A DNA stretch of 64,000 nucleotides, taken from Caballeronia temeraria (GTDB lineage: Bacteria; Pseudomonadota; Gammaproteobacteria; Burkholderiales; Burkholderiaceae). Made by a program: the position numbers and the translations under genes. Of the stretch, positions 30,907 to 38,809 are shown piece by piece. The DNA lies in the NCBI RefSeq assembly GCF_001544795.2, contig NZ_FCOI02000007.1, positions 212,936 to 276,935 of the forward strand, written 5' to 3'. How positions within the stretch are numbered: position 1 is the stretch's first letter; each line of letters opens with the position of its first letter. The notes below the pieces were generated by a model. It made no database searches. It was not told the DNA's origin and was given only the letters and a program-made list of their open reading frames with translations.

Positions 30907-32208
30907 ATGACAGTGTCGTCCGATTTCAAGCCCCGGTCCGCTTGGGCCATGACCGTCCTGCTGACGGGACTCGCGCTCATCAATTATCTCGACAAGGTCG
31001 TGATCGGTGTCGTCGCGGTACCGATGTCGAAAGAGCTCGGTCTCAGTCACGCGCAGTTCGGCCTTATCGCCGGTGCATTCTTCTGGCTCTTTTCCATCTC
31101 GACGATCGCCGTCGGCTTCATCTCGAATCGTGTCAAGACGCGCTGGCTGCTGCTCGCCATGGGCATCGCGTGGGCGGTGTTGCAGATCCCGCAAGCCCAC
31201 ATGACGAGCCTCTTCGCGTTGCTGATCTGCCGCGTGCTGCTCGGCGCGGCGGAAGGTCCGTTCATGCCGACGACCATCCACGCGCTCTACAAATGGTTCC
31301 CCGACACGAAGCGCACGCTGCCGGTGGCGATCGTGAGCCAGGGCGCGGGTCTCGGCCTGTTGATGGCCGGCATGCTGATTCCGCTCGTCACGTCGCGTTT
31401 CGGCTGGCGCATGAACTTCCTGATCCTCGCCGGCATCGGCTTCGCGTGGAGCGTGCTGTGGCTGTGCTTCGGGCGCGAAGGGAATATCGAGCACAAGGCG
31501 GCATCGGCCCAAGCGGGTGCGTCGGCCGAGGCTGCGCGTCAACCGCTGCGCAAGACGCTGACCAATGCGTCGGTGCTGTGCACGATCCTGCTCGGCTTCG
31601 CGGCGTACTGGTCGCTGACGCAGGTATTCACGTGGCTGCCGACGTATCTGGAGAAAGGCCTCGGCTACTCGCACGTGCAGGCGGGCCGTCTGTTCGCGCT
31701 GATCATCATCGCGGCGACGCCGATCAACCTCGGCCTGTCGTGGTTCTCGCAACGTCTGATGGGCCGCGGCGTCGGCTCGCGTGCGGCGCGGGTGAAGTTC
31801 ATCAGCATCGCGTACATCGTGAGCGGCTGCATCTACGTGCTTCCGCTGATGTTCGAATTCACCACGCTTCAGAAGGTCTTGCTGATGGCGGTCGGCGCGG
31901 GTCTGCCGACGATCTGCTTCTCCATCGCCCCTGCCTTGCTCGCGGAAGTCGTGCCCGAAACGCAACGTGGAGCTACGCTCGCGATCTATGCGGCCATCGG
32001 CAGTCTCGGCGGCGCCATTTCGCCCGCGCTGATGGGCGAGATCGTGCAGCACGGCGGAGCCGCCGCCCAGGCCTACGAGAAAGGCTTCGCGACGTGCGCG
32101 ATCCTCGTCGTCCTCGCTGCATTGGTGGCGTTGAGCTGGCTGCATCCCGAACGTTCGCGCCGCGTGCTCGAAACGACGGCGGCCCCGGCGCGATCGACGG
32201 CTGTCTGA
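30907..32208 (+). CDS. MFS transporter of the anion:cation symporter (ACS) type
   Basis: A 433-residue inner-membrane transporter with about 12 hydrophobic helices. Features are the N-terminal LLTGLALINYLDKVVIGVVA, the loop 2-3 region FFWLFSISTIAVGFISNRVK and the loop 6-7 region with a low-complexity Ala-rich stretch (residues 195-215). ACS-family carriers import organic acid anions; in this operon it probably brings in the growth substrate or an intermediate. It follows the SDR by 63 bases. Confidence 0.87.
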   Translation: MTVSSDFKPRSAWAMTVLLTGLALINYLDKVVIGVVAVPMSKELGLSHAQFGLIAGAFFWLFSISTIAVGFISNRVKTRWLLLAMGIAWAVLQIPQAHMTSLFALLICRVLLGAAEGPFMPTTIHALYKWFPDTKRTLPVAIVSQGAGLGLLMAGMLIPLVTSRFGWRMNFLILAGIGFAWSVLWLCFGREGNIEHKAASAQAGASAEAARQPLRKTLTNASVLCTILLGFAAYWSLTQVFTWLPTYLEKGLGYSHVQAGRLFALIIIAATPINLGLSWFSQRLMGRGVGSRAARVKFISIAYIVSGCIYVLPLMFEFTTLQKVLLMAVGAGLPTICFSIAPALLAEVVPETQRGATLAIYAAIGSLGGAISPALMGEIVQHGGAAAQAYEKGFATCAILVVLAALVALSWLHPERSRRVLETTAAPARSTAV

Positions 32209-32226
32209 ACAGGAACACCACGACAC

Positions 32227-33648
32227 ATGAAAACGCTGAACCGCTACTACATCGATGGACGCTGGGTCGAGCCTGCCGGCGCGAGCACGGCCTTCGAGAT
32301 CATCAATCCCGCCGATGAAACCGTCACGGGCATCGTGCAGCTCGGCGGCACGGAAGACGTGAATCGCGCCGTCTCCGCTGCGCGCGCTGCGTTTCCCGCG
32401 TGGTCGCACACCACGCGCGAGGAACGCATCGCGTTGCTGGAACGCATCATCGAATGCTACCGCGCGCGCATGAGCGATCTGGCCGATGCCGTGCGTATCG
32501 AAATGGGCGCGCCCGCCGCGCTGGCGAAGTCGCTGCATGTGCCTGTCGGACTGATGCAGCTCGAAGGTGCGCTCAAGGTCCTGCGCGAGTTTCGCTTCGA
32601 ACGCGAGCACGGCCGCAATGTCGTGCGCCGCGAGGCGATCGGCGTTGCCGCGCTCATCACGCCGTGGAACTGGCCGCTCAATCAGATCGCGGCCAAGGTC
32701 GCGCCCGCGATCGCGGCGGGCTGCACGGTCGTGCTGAAGCCATCGGAGATCGCGCCGCTCGATGCCGTCATCTTCGCCGACATCATGCATGACGCCGGCA
32801 CGCCCGCCGGCGTCTTCAACATGCTCTTCGGCGATGGCCCGGCGGTCGGCGCGGCGCTCAGCGCGCATTGCGACGTCGACATGGTGTCGATCACCGGATC
32901 GACGCGTGCCGGCGTGGAAGTCGCGCGCGCCGCGGCCGCGACGGTCAAGCGCGTGACGCAGGAACTCGGCGGCAAGTCGCCGCTCATCATCCTCGACGAT
33001 GCCGATCTGCACGCCGCCGTGAAAAGCGCCGTCGTGCAGTGCATGACCAACTCGGGGCAGACCTGTGTTGCACCCACGCGCATGTTGGTGCCGCGCAATC
33101 GCATGGATGAAGCCGCCGCGGTTGCAGCCGCGGTCGCCGATAAGCTCACGGCCGGCGATCCCGCCGCTCCCGCCACGCGTCTCGGTCCGCTGTCGAACCG
33201 TGCGCAGTTCGAGAAAGTGCAGCGCATGATTCGCGCCGGCATGGAGGAAGGCGCGCGCCTCGTCGCGGGCGGACCGGGCCGACCCGCAGGTATCGAGCGC
33301 GGCTTCTTCGCGCGTCCGACCGTCTTCGCGGACGCACGCAACGACATGGCGATCGCGCGCGAAGAAATCTTCGGCCCGGTGCTCGCGATGATCCCCTACG
33401 ACAGCGAAGACGAAGCCATCGATATCGCCAACGACTCGCCGTACGGTCTCGCCGCTTACATCTATTCGAACGACGAAGCTCGCGCGCGCCGCGTGGCGAA
33501 TCGCATGCGCGCGGGCATCGTGCGCATCAACGAGGCTCAGACCGATTTCTCGATGCCGCTCGGCGGTTACAAGACCTCGGGCAACGGGCGCGAATACGGC
33601 GAGGAAGGCTTCGCCGAATACCTCGAAACCAAGTCGGTGATGCGCTGA
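32227..33648 (+). CDS. NAD(P)-dependent aldehyde dehydrogenase
   Basis: A 473-residue aldehyde dehydrogenase with catalytic Glu246 in TQELGGKSPLII and Cys280 in NSGQTCVAPTRM. It also has the cofactor motif ITGSTRAG near 222-229, and Asn148 in TPWNWPL. In this locus it can oxidise the aldehyde made by the GMC alcohol oxidoreductase to the carboxylic acid used by the acyl-CoA synthetase, although its natural aldehyde is unknown. Start MKTLNRYYIDGRWVEPAG is standard. It lies 18 bases after the MFS gene. Confidence 0.9.
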   Translation: MKTLNRYYIDGRWVEPAGASTAFEIINPADETVTGIVQLGGTEDVNRAVSAARAAFPAWSHTTREERIALLERIIECYRARMSDLADAVRIEMGAPAALAKSLHVPVGLMQLEGALKVLREFRFEREHGRNVVRREAIGVAALITPWNWPLNQIAAKVAPAIAAGCTVVLKPSEIAPLDAVIFADIMHDAGTPAGVFNMLFGDGPAVGAALSAHCDVDMVSITGSTRAGVEVARAAAATVKRVTQELGGKSPLIILDDADLHAAVKSAVVQCMTNSGQTCVAPTRMLVPRNRMDEAAAVAAAVADKLTAGDPAAPATRLGPLSNRAQFEKVQRMIRAGMEEGARLVAGGPGRPAGIERGFFARPTVFADARNDMAIAREEIFGPVLAMIPYDSEDEAIDIANDSPYGLAAYIYSNDEARARRVANRMRAGIVRINEAQTDFSMPLGGYKTSGNGREYGEEGFAEYLETKSVMR

Positions 33649-33670
33649 TTCACACACAAGGAACCATGAC

Positions 33671-34906
33671 ATGAACTTCGATGTTCCCAGCGAATGGGTC
33701 GATTTCGGCGATGCGCTCATCCGCTTCATCGACCGTGAAGTGGCGCCGCTCGAACACGAGCATCGCGCGCTGCTGGATCACGAGCATCGCGCTTACTTCG
33801 AGGATGGGCGTTATCGTCCCGAAGTTCTGGCGCTGCGGCGGCAAGTGCGCATGCGCTCGGCGGAACTCGGCTTCTACACGGCGCTCGGCGATGAATCGCT
33901 CGGCGGCGGCGGACTCGGCGCGCAGGCGACGGTGTATATCCAGGAGCGTCTCAATGCGCATTGCGGACCGTCGCGCCATCTCGTGCATACGGTCGTGCTG
34001 CCCTCGCCTTTCACCAATGGCTTGTCGCCCGTGCTGCGGCATCTGCGGCCCGACGTGCTGGCGCCGCTGCTCGAAGGTATTGCGTCGGGCAACAAGACCA
34101 TGTGCTTCGGCCTGAGCGAACCCGACGCCGGTTCCGACGTGTTCGGCATGCGCACGCGTGCGGTGCGCGATGGCGATCACTGGATCATCAACGGCACGAA
34201 GCAATGGATCACGAACGCGCCCTACGCCGACTACGCGATGATCTTCGCCATCACCGACGAAGAGAAAGCGCGCGCGCATCGCGGCGGCGTGACGGGCTTC
34301 TTCCTGCCGACGAACACGCCGGGCTTCTCCGTGCCGAGCGTGATTCCGGTGATGGGGCATCACGGATCGGAGACGGGCATCGTCGCACTGGACGATGTGC
34401 GCGTGCCGGATACGCATCGTCTCGGTCCGGTCGATCAGGGCTTGTCCGTTGCGCTGGATGGCGTGAATGCGGGCCGTCTTTCGATGGCCGCGAGCTGTCT
34501 CGGTCTCGCGCAATGGGCGCTCGATCAGGCGGTCGAGTATGCGAAGGTGCGCAAGACTTTCGGCCGGCCGATCGCGGATCATCAGGCGGTGCAGTTCATG
34601 CTCGCCGATTGCGCCATGGACATCTACGCCAGCAAATCGATGCTGCGCCACTGCGCGTGGCTCATCGACGAAGGCAGGCCCGCGACGAAGGAAGTATCGA
34701 TCGTGAAGGCATCGGCGACGGAAATGGTGGGACGCGTGTTCGATCGCGCCATTCAGGTGCATGGCGCGATGGGCCTGACCAACGAACTGCGTCTGGAGAA
34801 GGGTTATCGCTATGCGCGCACGGTGCGCATTCCGGATGGAACGTCGGAGATTCAGCGGCGCACGATCGCGCGCAAGCTGCTCGAAGGCGACACTTCGTTT
34901 AACTGA
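33671..34906 (+). CDS. Acyl-CoA dehydrogenase
   Basis: A 411-residue FAD-dependent dehydrogenase. Motifs are GLSEPDAGSDVFGMRTRAVR, NGTKQWITNAPYADYAM, KTFGRPIADHQAVQFMLADC and the C-terminal AMGLTNELRLEKGYRYART. IPDGTSEIQR follows, where Asp occupies the position before GT. This style matches the ACAD10/11-like and long-chain FadE-like subgroup. It is the last gene of the eight-gene operon; a hairpin follows within ten bases. Confidence 0.9.
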   Translation: MNFDVPSEWVDFGDALIRFIDREVAPLEHEHRALLDHEHRAYFEDGRYRPEVLALRRQVRMRSAELGFYTALGDESLGGGGLGAQATVYIQERLNAHCGPSRHLVHTVVLPSPFTNGLSPVLRHLRPDVLAPLLEGIASGNKTMCFGLSEPDAGSDVFGMRTRAVRDGDHWIINGTKQWITNAPYADYAMIFAITDEEKARAHRGGVTGFFLPTNTPGFSVPSVIPVMGHHGSETGIVALDDVRVPDTHRLGPVDQGLSVALDGVNAGRLSMAASCLGLAQWALDQAVEYAKVRKTFGRPIADHQAVQFMLADCAMDIYASKSMLRHCAWLIDEGRPATKEVSIVKASATEMVGRVFDRAIQVHGAMGLTNELRLEKGYRYARTVRIPDGTSEIQRRTIARKLLEGDTSFN

Positions 34907-34915
34907 TGTTTCATG

Positions 34916-34947
34916 CATGGCTCGCGGTCATATAACCGCGAGCCATG
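34916..34947. terminator. Bidirectional hairpin between convergent genes
   Basis: A 13-bp perfect stem (CATGGCTCGCGGT / ACCGCGAGCCATG) around loop CATATA sits between the convergent ends of the dehydrogenase gene (stop 34906) and the BON-domain gene (stop 34952). No strong T-tract, so termination efficiency is uncertain. Confidence 0.65.
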
Positions 34948-34951
34948 TGCT

Positions 34952-35299
34952 TCAGAACTGCGAAAGCGTCAGCGCATTCCTCACCGACTTCACCCCCGGC
35001 ACCGCCTCCGCCGCCTTCGTGGCGAGCGCCATCTGCGATGACTCCGGCACGCCGCCTTCCAGAATCACATCGCCGTTCTTCGCTTTCACTGCAATACCCG
35101 TCGATACGAGTCCCTTCGTACGCTGCAACGCCTTGAAGACATCGCGTTGAAGTTTGCGATCGGCGGACTTGCCCGACTTCTCTTGCGGCACACTCGCCGC
35201 CGTGGCCTCATCGGGTGCGGACGTTTGTGCCTGCGCGCCCAGGGACGCCGCCGCGATCATCGCAGTCAGCATCAGCCGGGCAACCTGATTACGCGTCAT
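34952..35299 (-). CDS. BON-domain periplasmic protein
   Basis: A 115-residue exported protein: signal peptide MTRNQVARLMLTAMIAAASLG with cleavage near AQA-Q, a short linker, then one BON domain (residues 50-115, LQRDVFKALQRTKGLVSTGI ... GVKSVRNALTL). BON proteins such as OsmY act in envelope stress or phospholipid contact. The ATG at 35299 is preceded by AGGAG; eight extra upstream codons are rejected. It is transcribed toward the dehydrogenase operon and is probably independent of it. Confidence 0.88.
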   Translation of the reverse strand: MTRNQVARLMLTAMIAAASLGAQAQTSAPDEATAASVPQEKSGKSADRKLQRDVFKALQRTKGLVSTGIAVKAKNGDVILEGGVPESSQMALATKAAEAVPGVKSVRNALTLSQF

Positions 35300-35345
35300 T
35301 TGATTTTCTCCTTTTCTGTTCAATCTTTAAGAGGTTGTTGAAACA

Positions 35346-35374
35346 CCTTCAGCCCGGGTGATCCGGGCTGAAGG
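35346..35374 (-). terminator. Terminator downstream of the second porin gene
   Basis: A 12-bp perfect stem CCTTCAGCCCGG / CCGGGCTGAAGG with loop GTGAT, 40 bases after the porin stop on the minus strand. The following bases read TGTTTCAACAACC, so the T-tract is imperfect. Confidence 0.65.
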
Positions 35375-35414
35375 AAAGAAACGTTGCATCACGAAGGAAT
35401 ACTTCGGCCGCCCG

Positions 35415-36524
35415 TCAGAAGCGGTGCATCATGCCGACCGCGGCCATCGTCTGCGATGTCTGCGGCTTCGACACGGCGATGCCGGTCCAGCTCATCGTCG
35501 AATTGCCGTTGTTCTTCATGTAGCCCGCGCGCGCATAAATCGACGTGCGCTTGGACAGCGAATGATCCCAGCCGATCTGGACAGCCGGCGTGTTGTCGTG
35601 CGCGCCGCGCACATCGCGATGCAGGAACGCCGCCTCGAAGGTATCGAAAGGCGTGACCTGCACCGTCGCGCCGAGCTGCGCGATGCTGTACGAATGCACC
35701 GAGTTCATGCGGGCCGCGACCGAACCGGCCGGTGCATCGTCGGGCTTCGTGTAGATATACAGCGCCTGCAGATTGACGATGCCGAGGCGATACGCGATCG
35801 CGCCGGTAAAGCGCTCGCTGGCGACGAGATTCGTGACGATCGGACCGAGCGTCTGCTGACCCGGACGCTGATTCTGATAACCGACGCCTGCATACAGGCC
35901 ATAGCCCGAATACTGCAGCGAGAAGTCCATCACGTTGCCGAACGTCGTCGGCGTCGGCTGCGTGACGCTCGCCGAGAAACCGTACAGCGCGGAGAACTTG
36001 AAGCCGGCCAAGGTCGGCGACAGATACTGCACCGCGTTGCTCTGACGCCCGTTCAGATATTGCACGCCGTTCGTGGCGGGATCGCGGGCGAGCACCGCCG
36101 ATGCGGCGAGCCCGAGCGCTTCGTCGAGCCGGAACGGATCGGCCGGATACGCGATGAAAAAGCTCGGCGTGTATTGACGGCCGAAGCGCAACGACCCGTA
36201 CTTCTCGTTCGACAACCCGACCCACGATTGCCGATAGAACATCACCGACGAATCCGCGAGGAACGTGCCGTTGTTGATGTTGAAGCCGTTTTCGATCGCG
36301 AAGTCGGCCTTGTTCCCGCCGCCGAGATCTTCGCTGCCCTTGAAGCCGAACAGCGAGCCGACGTTCCCGCCGCTGCGCATCGACACCGTGCTCGTGCCGC
36401 CGTTGTTGTTCCAGAGGCCGAATACATCGATGACGCCGTAGAGCGTCACGCTGGATTGAGCCGATGCCGCTTGCGCCGCGAGCAACATCGCCGCCGCACA
36501 GATACTCCGTCTGACCAGACGCAT
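35415..36524 (-). CDS. OmpC-type porin
   Basis: Outer-membrane porin of 369 residues. A normal signal peptide (MRLVRRSICAAAMLLAAQAA, cleavage after SAQ-SAQ region) is followed by QSSVTLYGVIDVFGLWNNNG, FKGSEDLGGGNKADFAIENG and a C-terminal phenylalanine (MMHRF). GGAGGAGACATAGCT precedes the ATG. It is divergent from the alkyl sulfatase gene and shares with it a region carrying the G-rich operator-like variant, so it may admit the substrate of that pathway. Its signal peptide is far shorter than that of the porin at 16249-17418. Confidence 0.9.
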   Translation of the reverse strand: MRLVRRSICAAAMLLAAQAASAQSSVTLYGVIDVFGLWNNNGGTSTVSMRSGGNVGSLFGFKGSEDLGGGNKADFAIENGFNINNGTFLADSSVMFYRQSWVGLSNEKYGSLRFGRQYTPSFFIAYPADPFRLDEALGLAASAVLARDPATNGVQYLNGRQSNAVQYLSPTLAGFKFSALYGFSASVTQPTPTTFGNVMDFSLQYSGYGLYAGVGYQNQRPGQQTLGPIVTNLVASERFTGAIAYRLGIVNLQALYIYTKPDDAPAGSVAARMNSVHSYSIAQLGATVQVTPFDTFEAAFLHRDVRGAHDNTPAVQIGWDHSLSKRTSIYARAGYMKNNGNSTMSWTGIAVSKPQTSQTMAAVGMMHRF

Positions 36525-36688
36525 AGCTATGTCTCCTCCACAGATTTTCCGCACCTGCCGATGCGGACAGACAAACCCGGCCGCCGTGTGGTTGTTATCG
36601 GAGGACGGGTGATGCATCCAGTGTGGAGACCCTCGCGCGCGCGCGACCTACCCGAAGTGTGGGGGCGGGATTCCCCTTAAGCAGCCTG

Positions 36689-36707
36689 CCCCCCTAACGG
36701 CGGTGGG
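36689..36707 (-). promoter_or_regulatory. Candidate operator, variant with 7-base spacer
   Basis: Minus strand: CCCACCGCCGTTAGGGGGG, that is CACC-N7-GGGGGG, one base longer than the other copies. About 40 bases to the left a weaker facing half (TACCCGAAGTGTGGGGG, 36649-36665 region) occurs. The pair lies in the divergent promoter region between the porin and the alkyl sulfatase gene. Confidence 0.45.
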
Positions 36708-36779
36708 AGCGTAAGACGCGCCGCCGCCTAATGTGTCAGCACGGCTCAACATGTATTTCGAAAACCTCGAGAGAACATC

Positions 36780-38645
36780 ATGAATACGCGTGACACCGTT
36801 CAGCCCGAGCTGGACGACATCGACTCTGAAAACGCACAGCGCGGTTTCATCGGAACCATTCCTGACGCGGAGATTCTCGACGCGCGCGGGCGCACCGTCT
36901 GGAGCCTGCGCGACTACGCGTTCCTCGACGAAGAAACACCCGCGCCCAGCGTGCATCCGAATCTGTGGCGGCAGGCGCGGCTGAACATGCATCACGGCCT
37001 GTTCAAGGTGACCGAGCGCATCTATCAGGTGCGCGGCTTCGATATCGCCAACGTGAGTTTCATCGAAGGCGATACGGGCGTGATCGTCATCGATCCGCTC
37101 ACGGTTGCGGAGACCGCGCAGGCGGCGATTGCGCTGTATCGCAAGCATCGCGGCGACCGCCCCGTCTCCGCGATGATCTACACGCACAGTCATTCCGATC
37201 ATTACGGCGGCGCACGCGGCGCACTCGACGAAGCCGATGCCCGCGCGCGCGGCGTGCCGATCATCGCGCCACGCGGCTTCATGTGGCATACGGTGTCGGA
37301 GAACGCCATAGCGGGCAATGCGATGATGCGTCGCGGCATGTTCCAGGCCGGCATCAGCCTGCCGAAACACGTGTGCGGCCAGGTCGATTGCGGCATCGGC
37401 AAAGGCGTGCCGATGGGCACCGGCACGCTGATCCCGCCGACCATGACGATCGAGCAGGAAGTGGAGACGCATGTCATCGACGGTGTGAAGATCATCTTCC
37501 ATCTGGCGCTGGAAAGCGAAGCGCCGTCGGAAATGTTCATGCACTTTCCCGAGTTGCGGGCGTTGAACACGGCGGAGATCGGCGTGCAGACCATGCACAA
37601 TCTCTGCCCCTTGCGCGGCGCCGAAGTGCGCGATGCGCGTCTGTGGTCGCGTTATCTCGACGAGGCGCTCGACCGGTATGCGCCCACCGCCGATGTCGTC
37701 TTCGCGCAGCACAACTGGCCGACGTGGGGCAACGAGCGCATCCGCACGTATCTGCGGCAACAGCGCGATCTCTACAAGCATCTGCACGATCAGACCGTTC
37801 GGCTGATGAATCACGGGATGACGGCCATCGAAGTGGCCGAGGTGATGAAGCTGCCGGACACGCTCGCCAGCACGTGGGCGAATCGCGGGTTCTATGGCGC
37901 GATCTCGCATAACGTGAAAGCTATCGTGCAGCGTTATCTCGGCTGGTACGACGGCAATCCTGCACATCTGCACACCTTGCCTCCGGAAACCGCCGGGCCG
38001 CGTTACGTCGACTATATGGGCGGCGCAGAGGCACTGCTCCATAAAGCCCGCGCCGATTTCGCGCGTGGCGAGTATCGCTGGGTCGCGGAGGTGACGAACC
38101 ATCTGGTGTTCGCGGATCCGTCGAACAAGGACGCGCGCGCATTGTGCGCGGATGCACTCGAGCAGCTCGGCTTCGCGGCGGAATCGTCGACGTGGCGCAA
38201 TGCGTATCTGCTCGGCGCGCAGGAGCTGCGACGCGGCGCGCCGAAGATCAAGCGCCGGCATGTGAGCCGCGATCTCGTTTCGGTGCTGCCGCTGGAGTTG
38301 CTGCTCGATTACTTCGCGATTCGTCTCGACTCGGAACAGGCGAAGGACGAACACATGCAGATCGAGTGGTCGAATCCGGAAACCGGCGAGCGCATCGCGA
38401 TGCGTCTGGAGAATGCGACGCTCACGTATCTGCCCGGCGCGGTGCGCGGCAAAGCGACGGCGCATGTGTCGCTGGGACGCGTGGGGCTTGCGCGCCTGCA
38501 ATCGGGCGACGACAAACTCGGCGATACGCTCGCGCTTCTCGTCGAACAGGGCGATGTGCAAGTGGAAGGTGATGTCGGAAGCGTCGTGCGTCTGCTCAAT
38601 ATGCTCGATGAGTTCGACCCGATGTTCAACGTCGTCGAGCCGTGA
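36780..38645 (+). CDS. Alkyl sulfatase (SdsA1/BDS1-like metallo-beta-lactamase-fold sulfatase)
   Basis: Zinc-dependent alkyl sulfate ester hydrolase of 621 residues, releasing sulfate and an alcohol from sulfated alkyl chains. The metal-binding motif THSHSDHYGG gives His136, His138, Asp140 and His141. A dimerisation/helical region (about 400-500, MGGAEALLHKARADFARGEY) and a C-terminal SCP2-like substrate-tunnel domain (about 500-621) complete the SdsA1 architecture. Unlike secreted SdsA1 no signal peptide is visible (MNTRDTVQPELDDIDSENAQ), so hydrolysis is probably cytoplasmic. It is a single-gene unit with its own terminator, divergent from the porin. Confidence 0.9.
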   Translation: MNTRDTVQPELDDIDSENAQRGFIGTIPDAEILDARGRTVWSLRDYAFLDEETPAPSVHPNLWRQARLNMHHGLFKVTERIYQVRGFDIANVSFIEGDTGVIVIDPLTVAETAQAAIALYRKHRGDRPVSAMIYTHSHSDHYGGARGALDEADARARGVPIIAPRGFMWHTVSENAIAGNAMMRRGMFQAGISLPKHVCGQVDCGIGKGVPMGTGTLIPPTMTIEQEVETHVIDGVKIIFHLALESEAPSEMFMHFPELRALNTAEIGVQTMHNLCPLRGAEVRDARLWSRYLDEALDRYAPTADVVFAQHNWPTWGNERIRTYLRQQRDLYKHLHDQTVRLMNHGMTAIEVAEVMKLPDTLASTWANRGFYGAISHNVKAIVQRYLGWYDGNPAHLHTLPPETAGPRYVDYMGGAEALLHKARADFARGEYRWVAEVTNHLVFADPSNKDARALCADALEQLGFAAESSTWRNAYLLGAQELRRGAPKIKRRHVSRDLVSVLPLELLLDYFAIRLDSEQAKDEHMQIEWSNPETGERIAMRLENATLTYLPGAVRGKATAHVSLGRVGLARLQSGDDKLGDTLALLVEQGDVQVEGDVGSVVRLLNMLDEFDPMFNVVEP

Positions 38646-38667
38646 TGCCGGCTTGAGCGTCTTGCCG

Positions 38668-38698
38668 AACCCCACGTTCTTGCGAACGTGGGGTTTTT
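38668..38698 (+). terminator. Rho-independent terminator of the alkyl sulfatase gene
   Basis: Stem AACCCCACGTTC / GAACGTGGGGTT, loop TTGC, then TTT; 22 bases after the stop codon. Confidence 0.85.
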
Positions 38699-38756
38699 GC
38701 TTTTCAACGACCGCGTTGGCGCCGCTCGCACCGCCTGTTCAAGCGCGCAAAACGAA

Positions 38757-38782
38757 AAAGCCCCGGCCGTGGCCGGGGCTTT
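38757..38782 (-). terminator. Terminator of the 38.8-46.9 kb minus operon
   Basis: Stem AAAGCCCCGGC / GCCGGGGCTTT with a four-base loop; on the minus strand it is followed by TTCGTTTTGCG. It lies 28 bases after the stop of the GMC oxidoreductase, the last gene of the eight-gene operon. Confidence 0.75.
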
Positions 38783-38809
38783 AACTCGAGGTTCGCGACC
38801 GGCGCCCGT

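Noticed and set aside
29392..33729. A 1,445-codon minus-strand open frame antisense to the beta-oxidation operon.
   Set aside because: Its product is dominated by Arg, His, Asp and Ala in no domain pattern, a usual shadow of GC-rich coding DNA. The plus-strand genes beneath it have complete family motifs and proper spacing.
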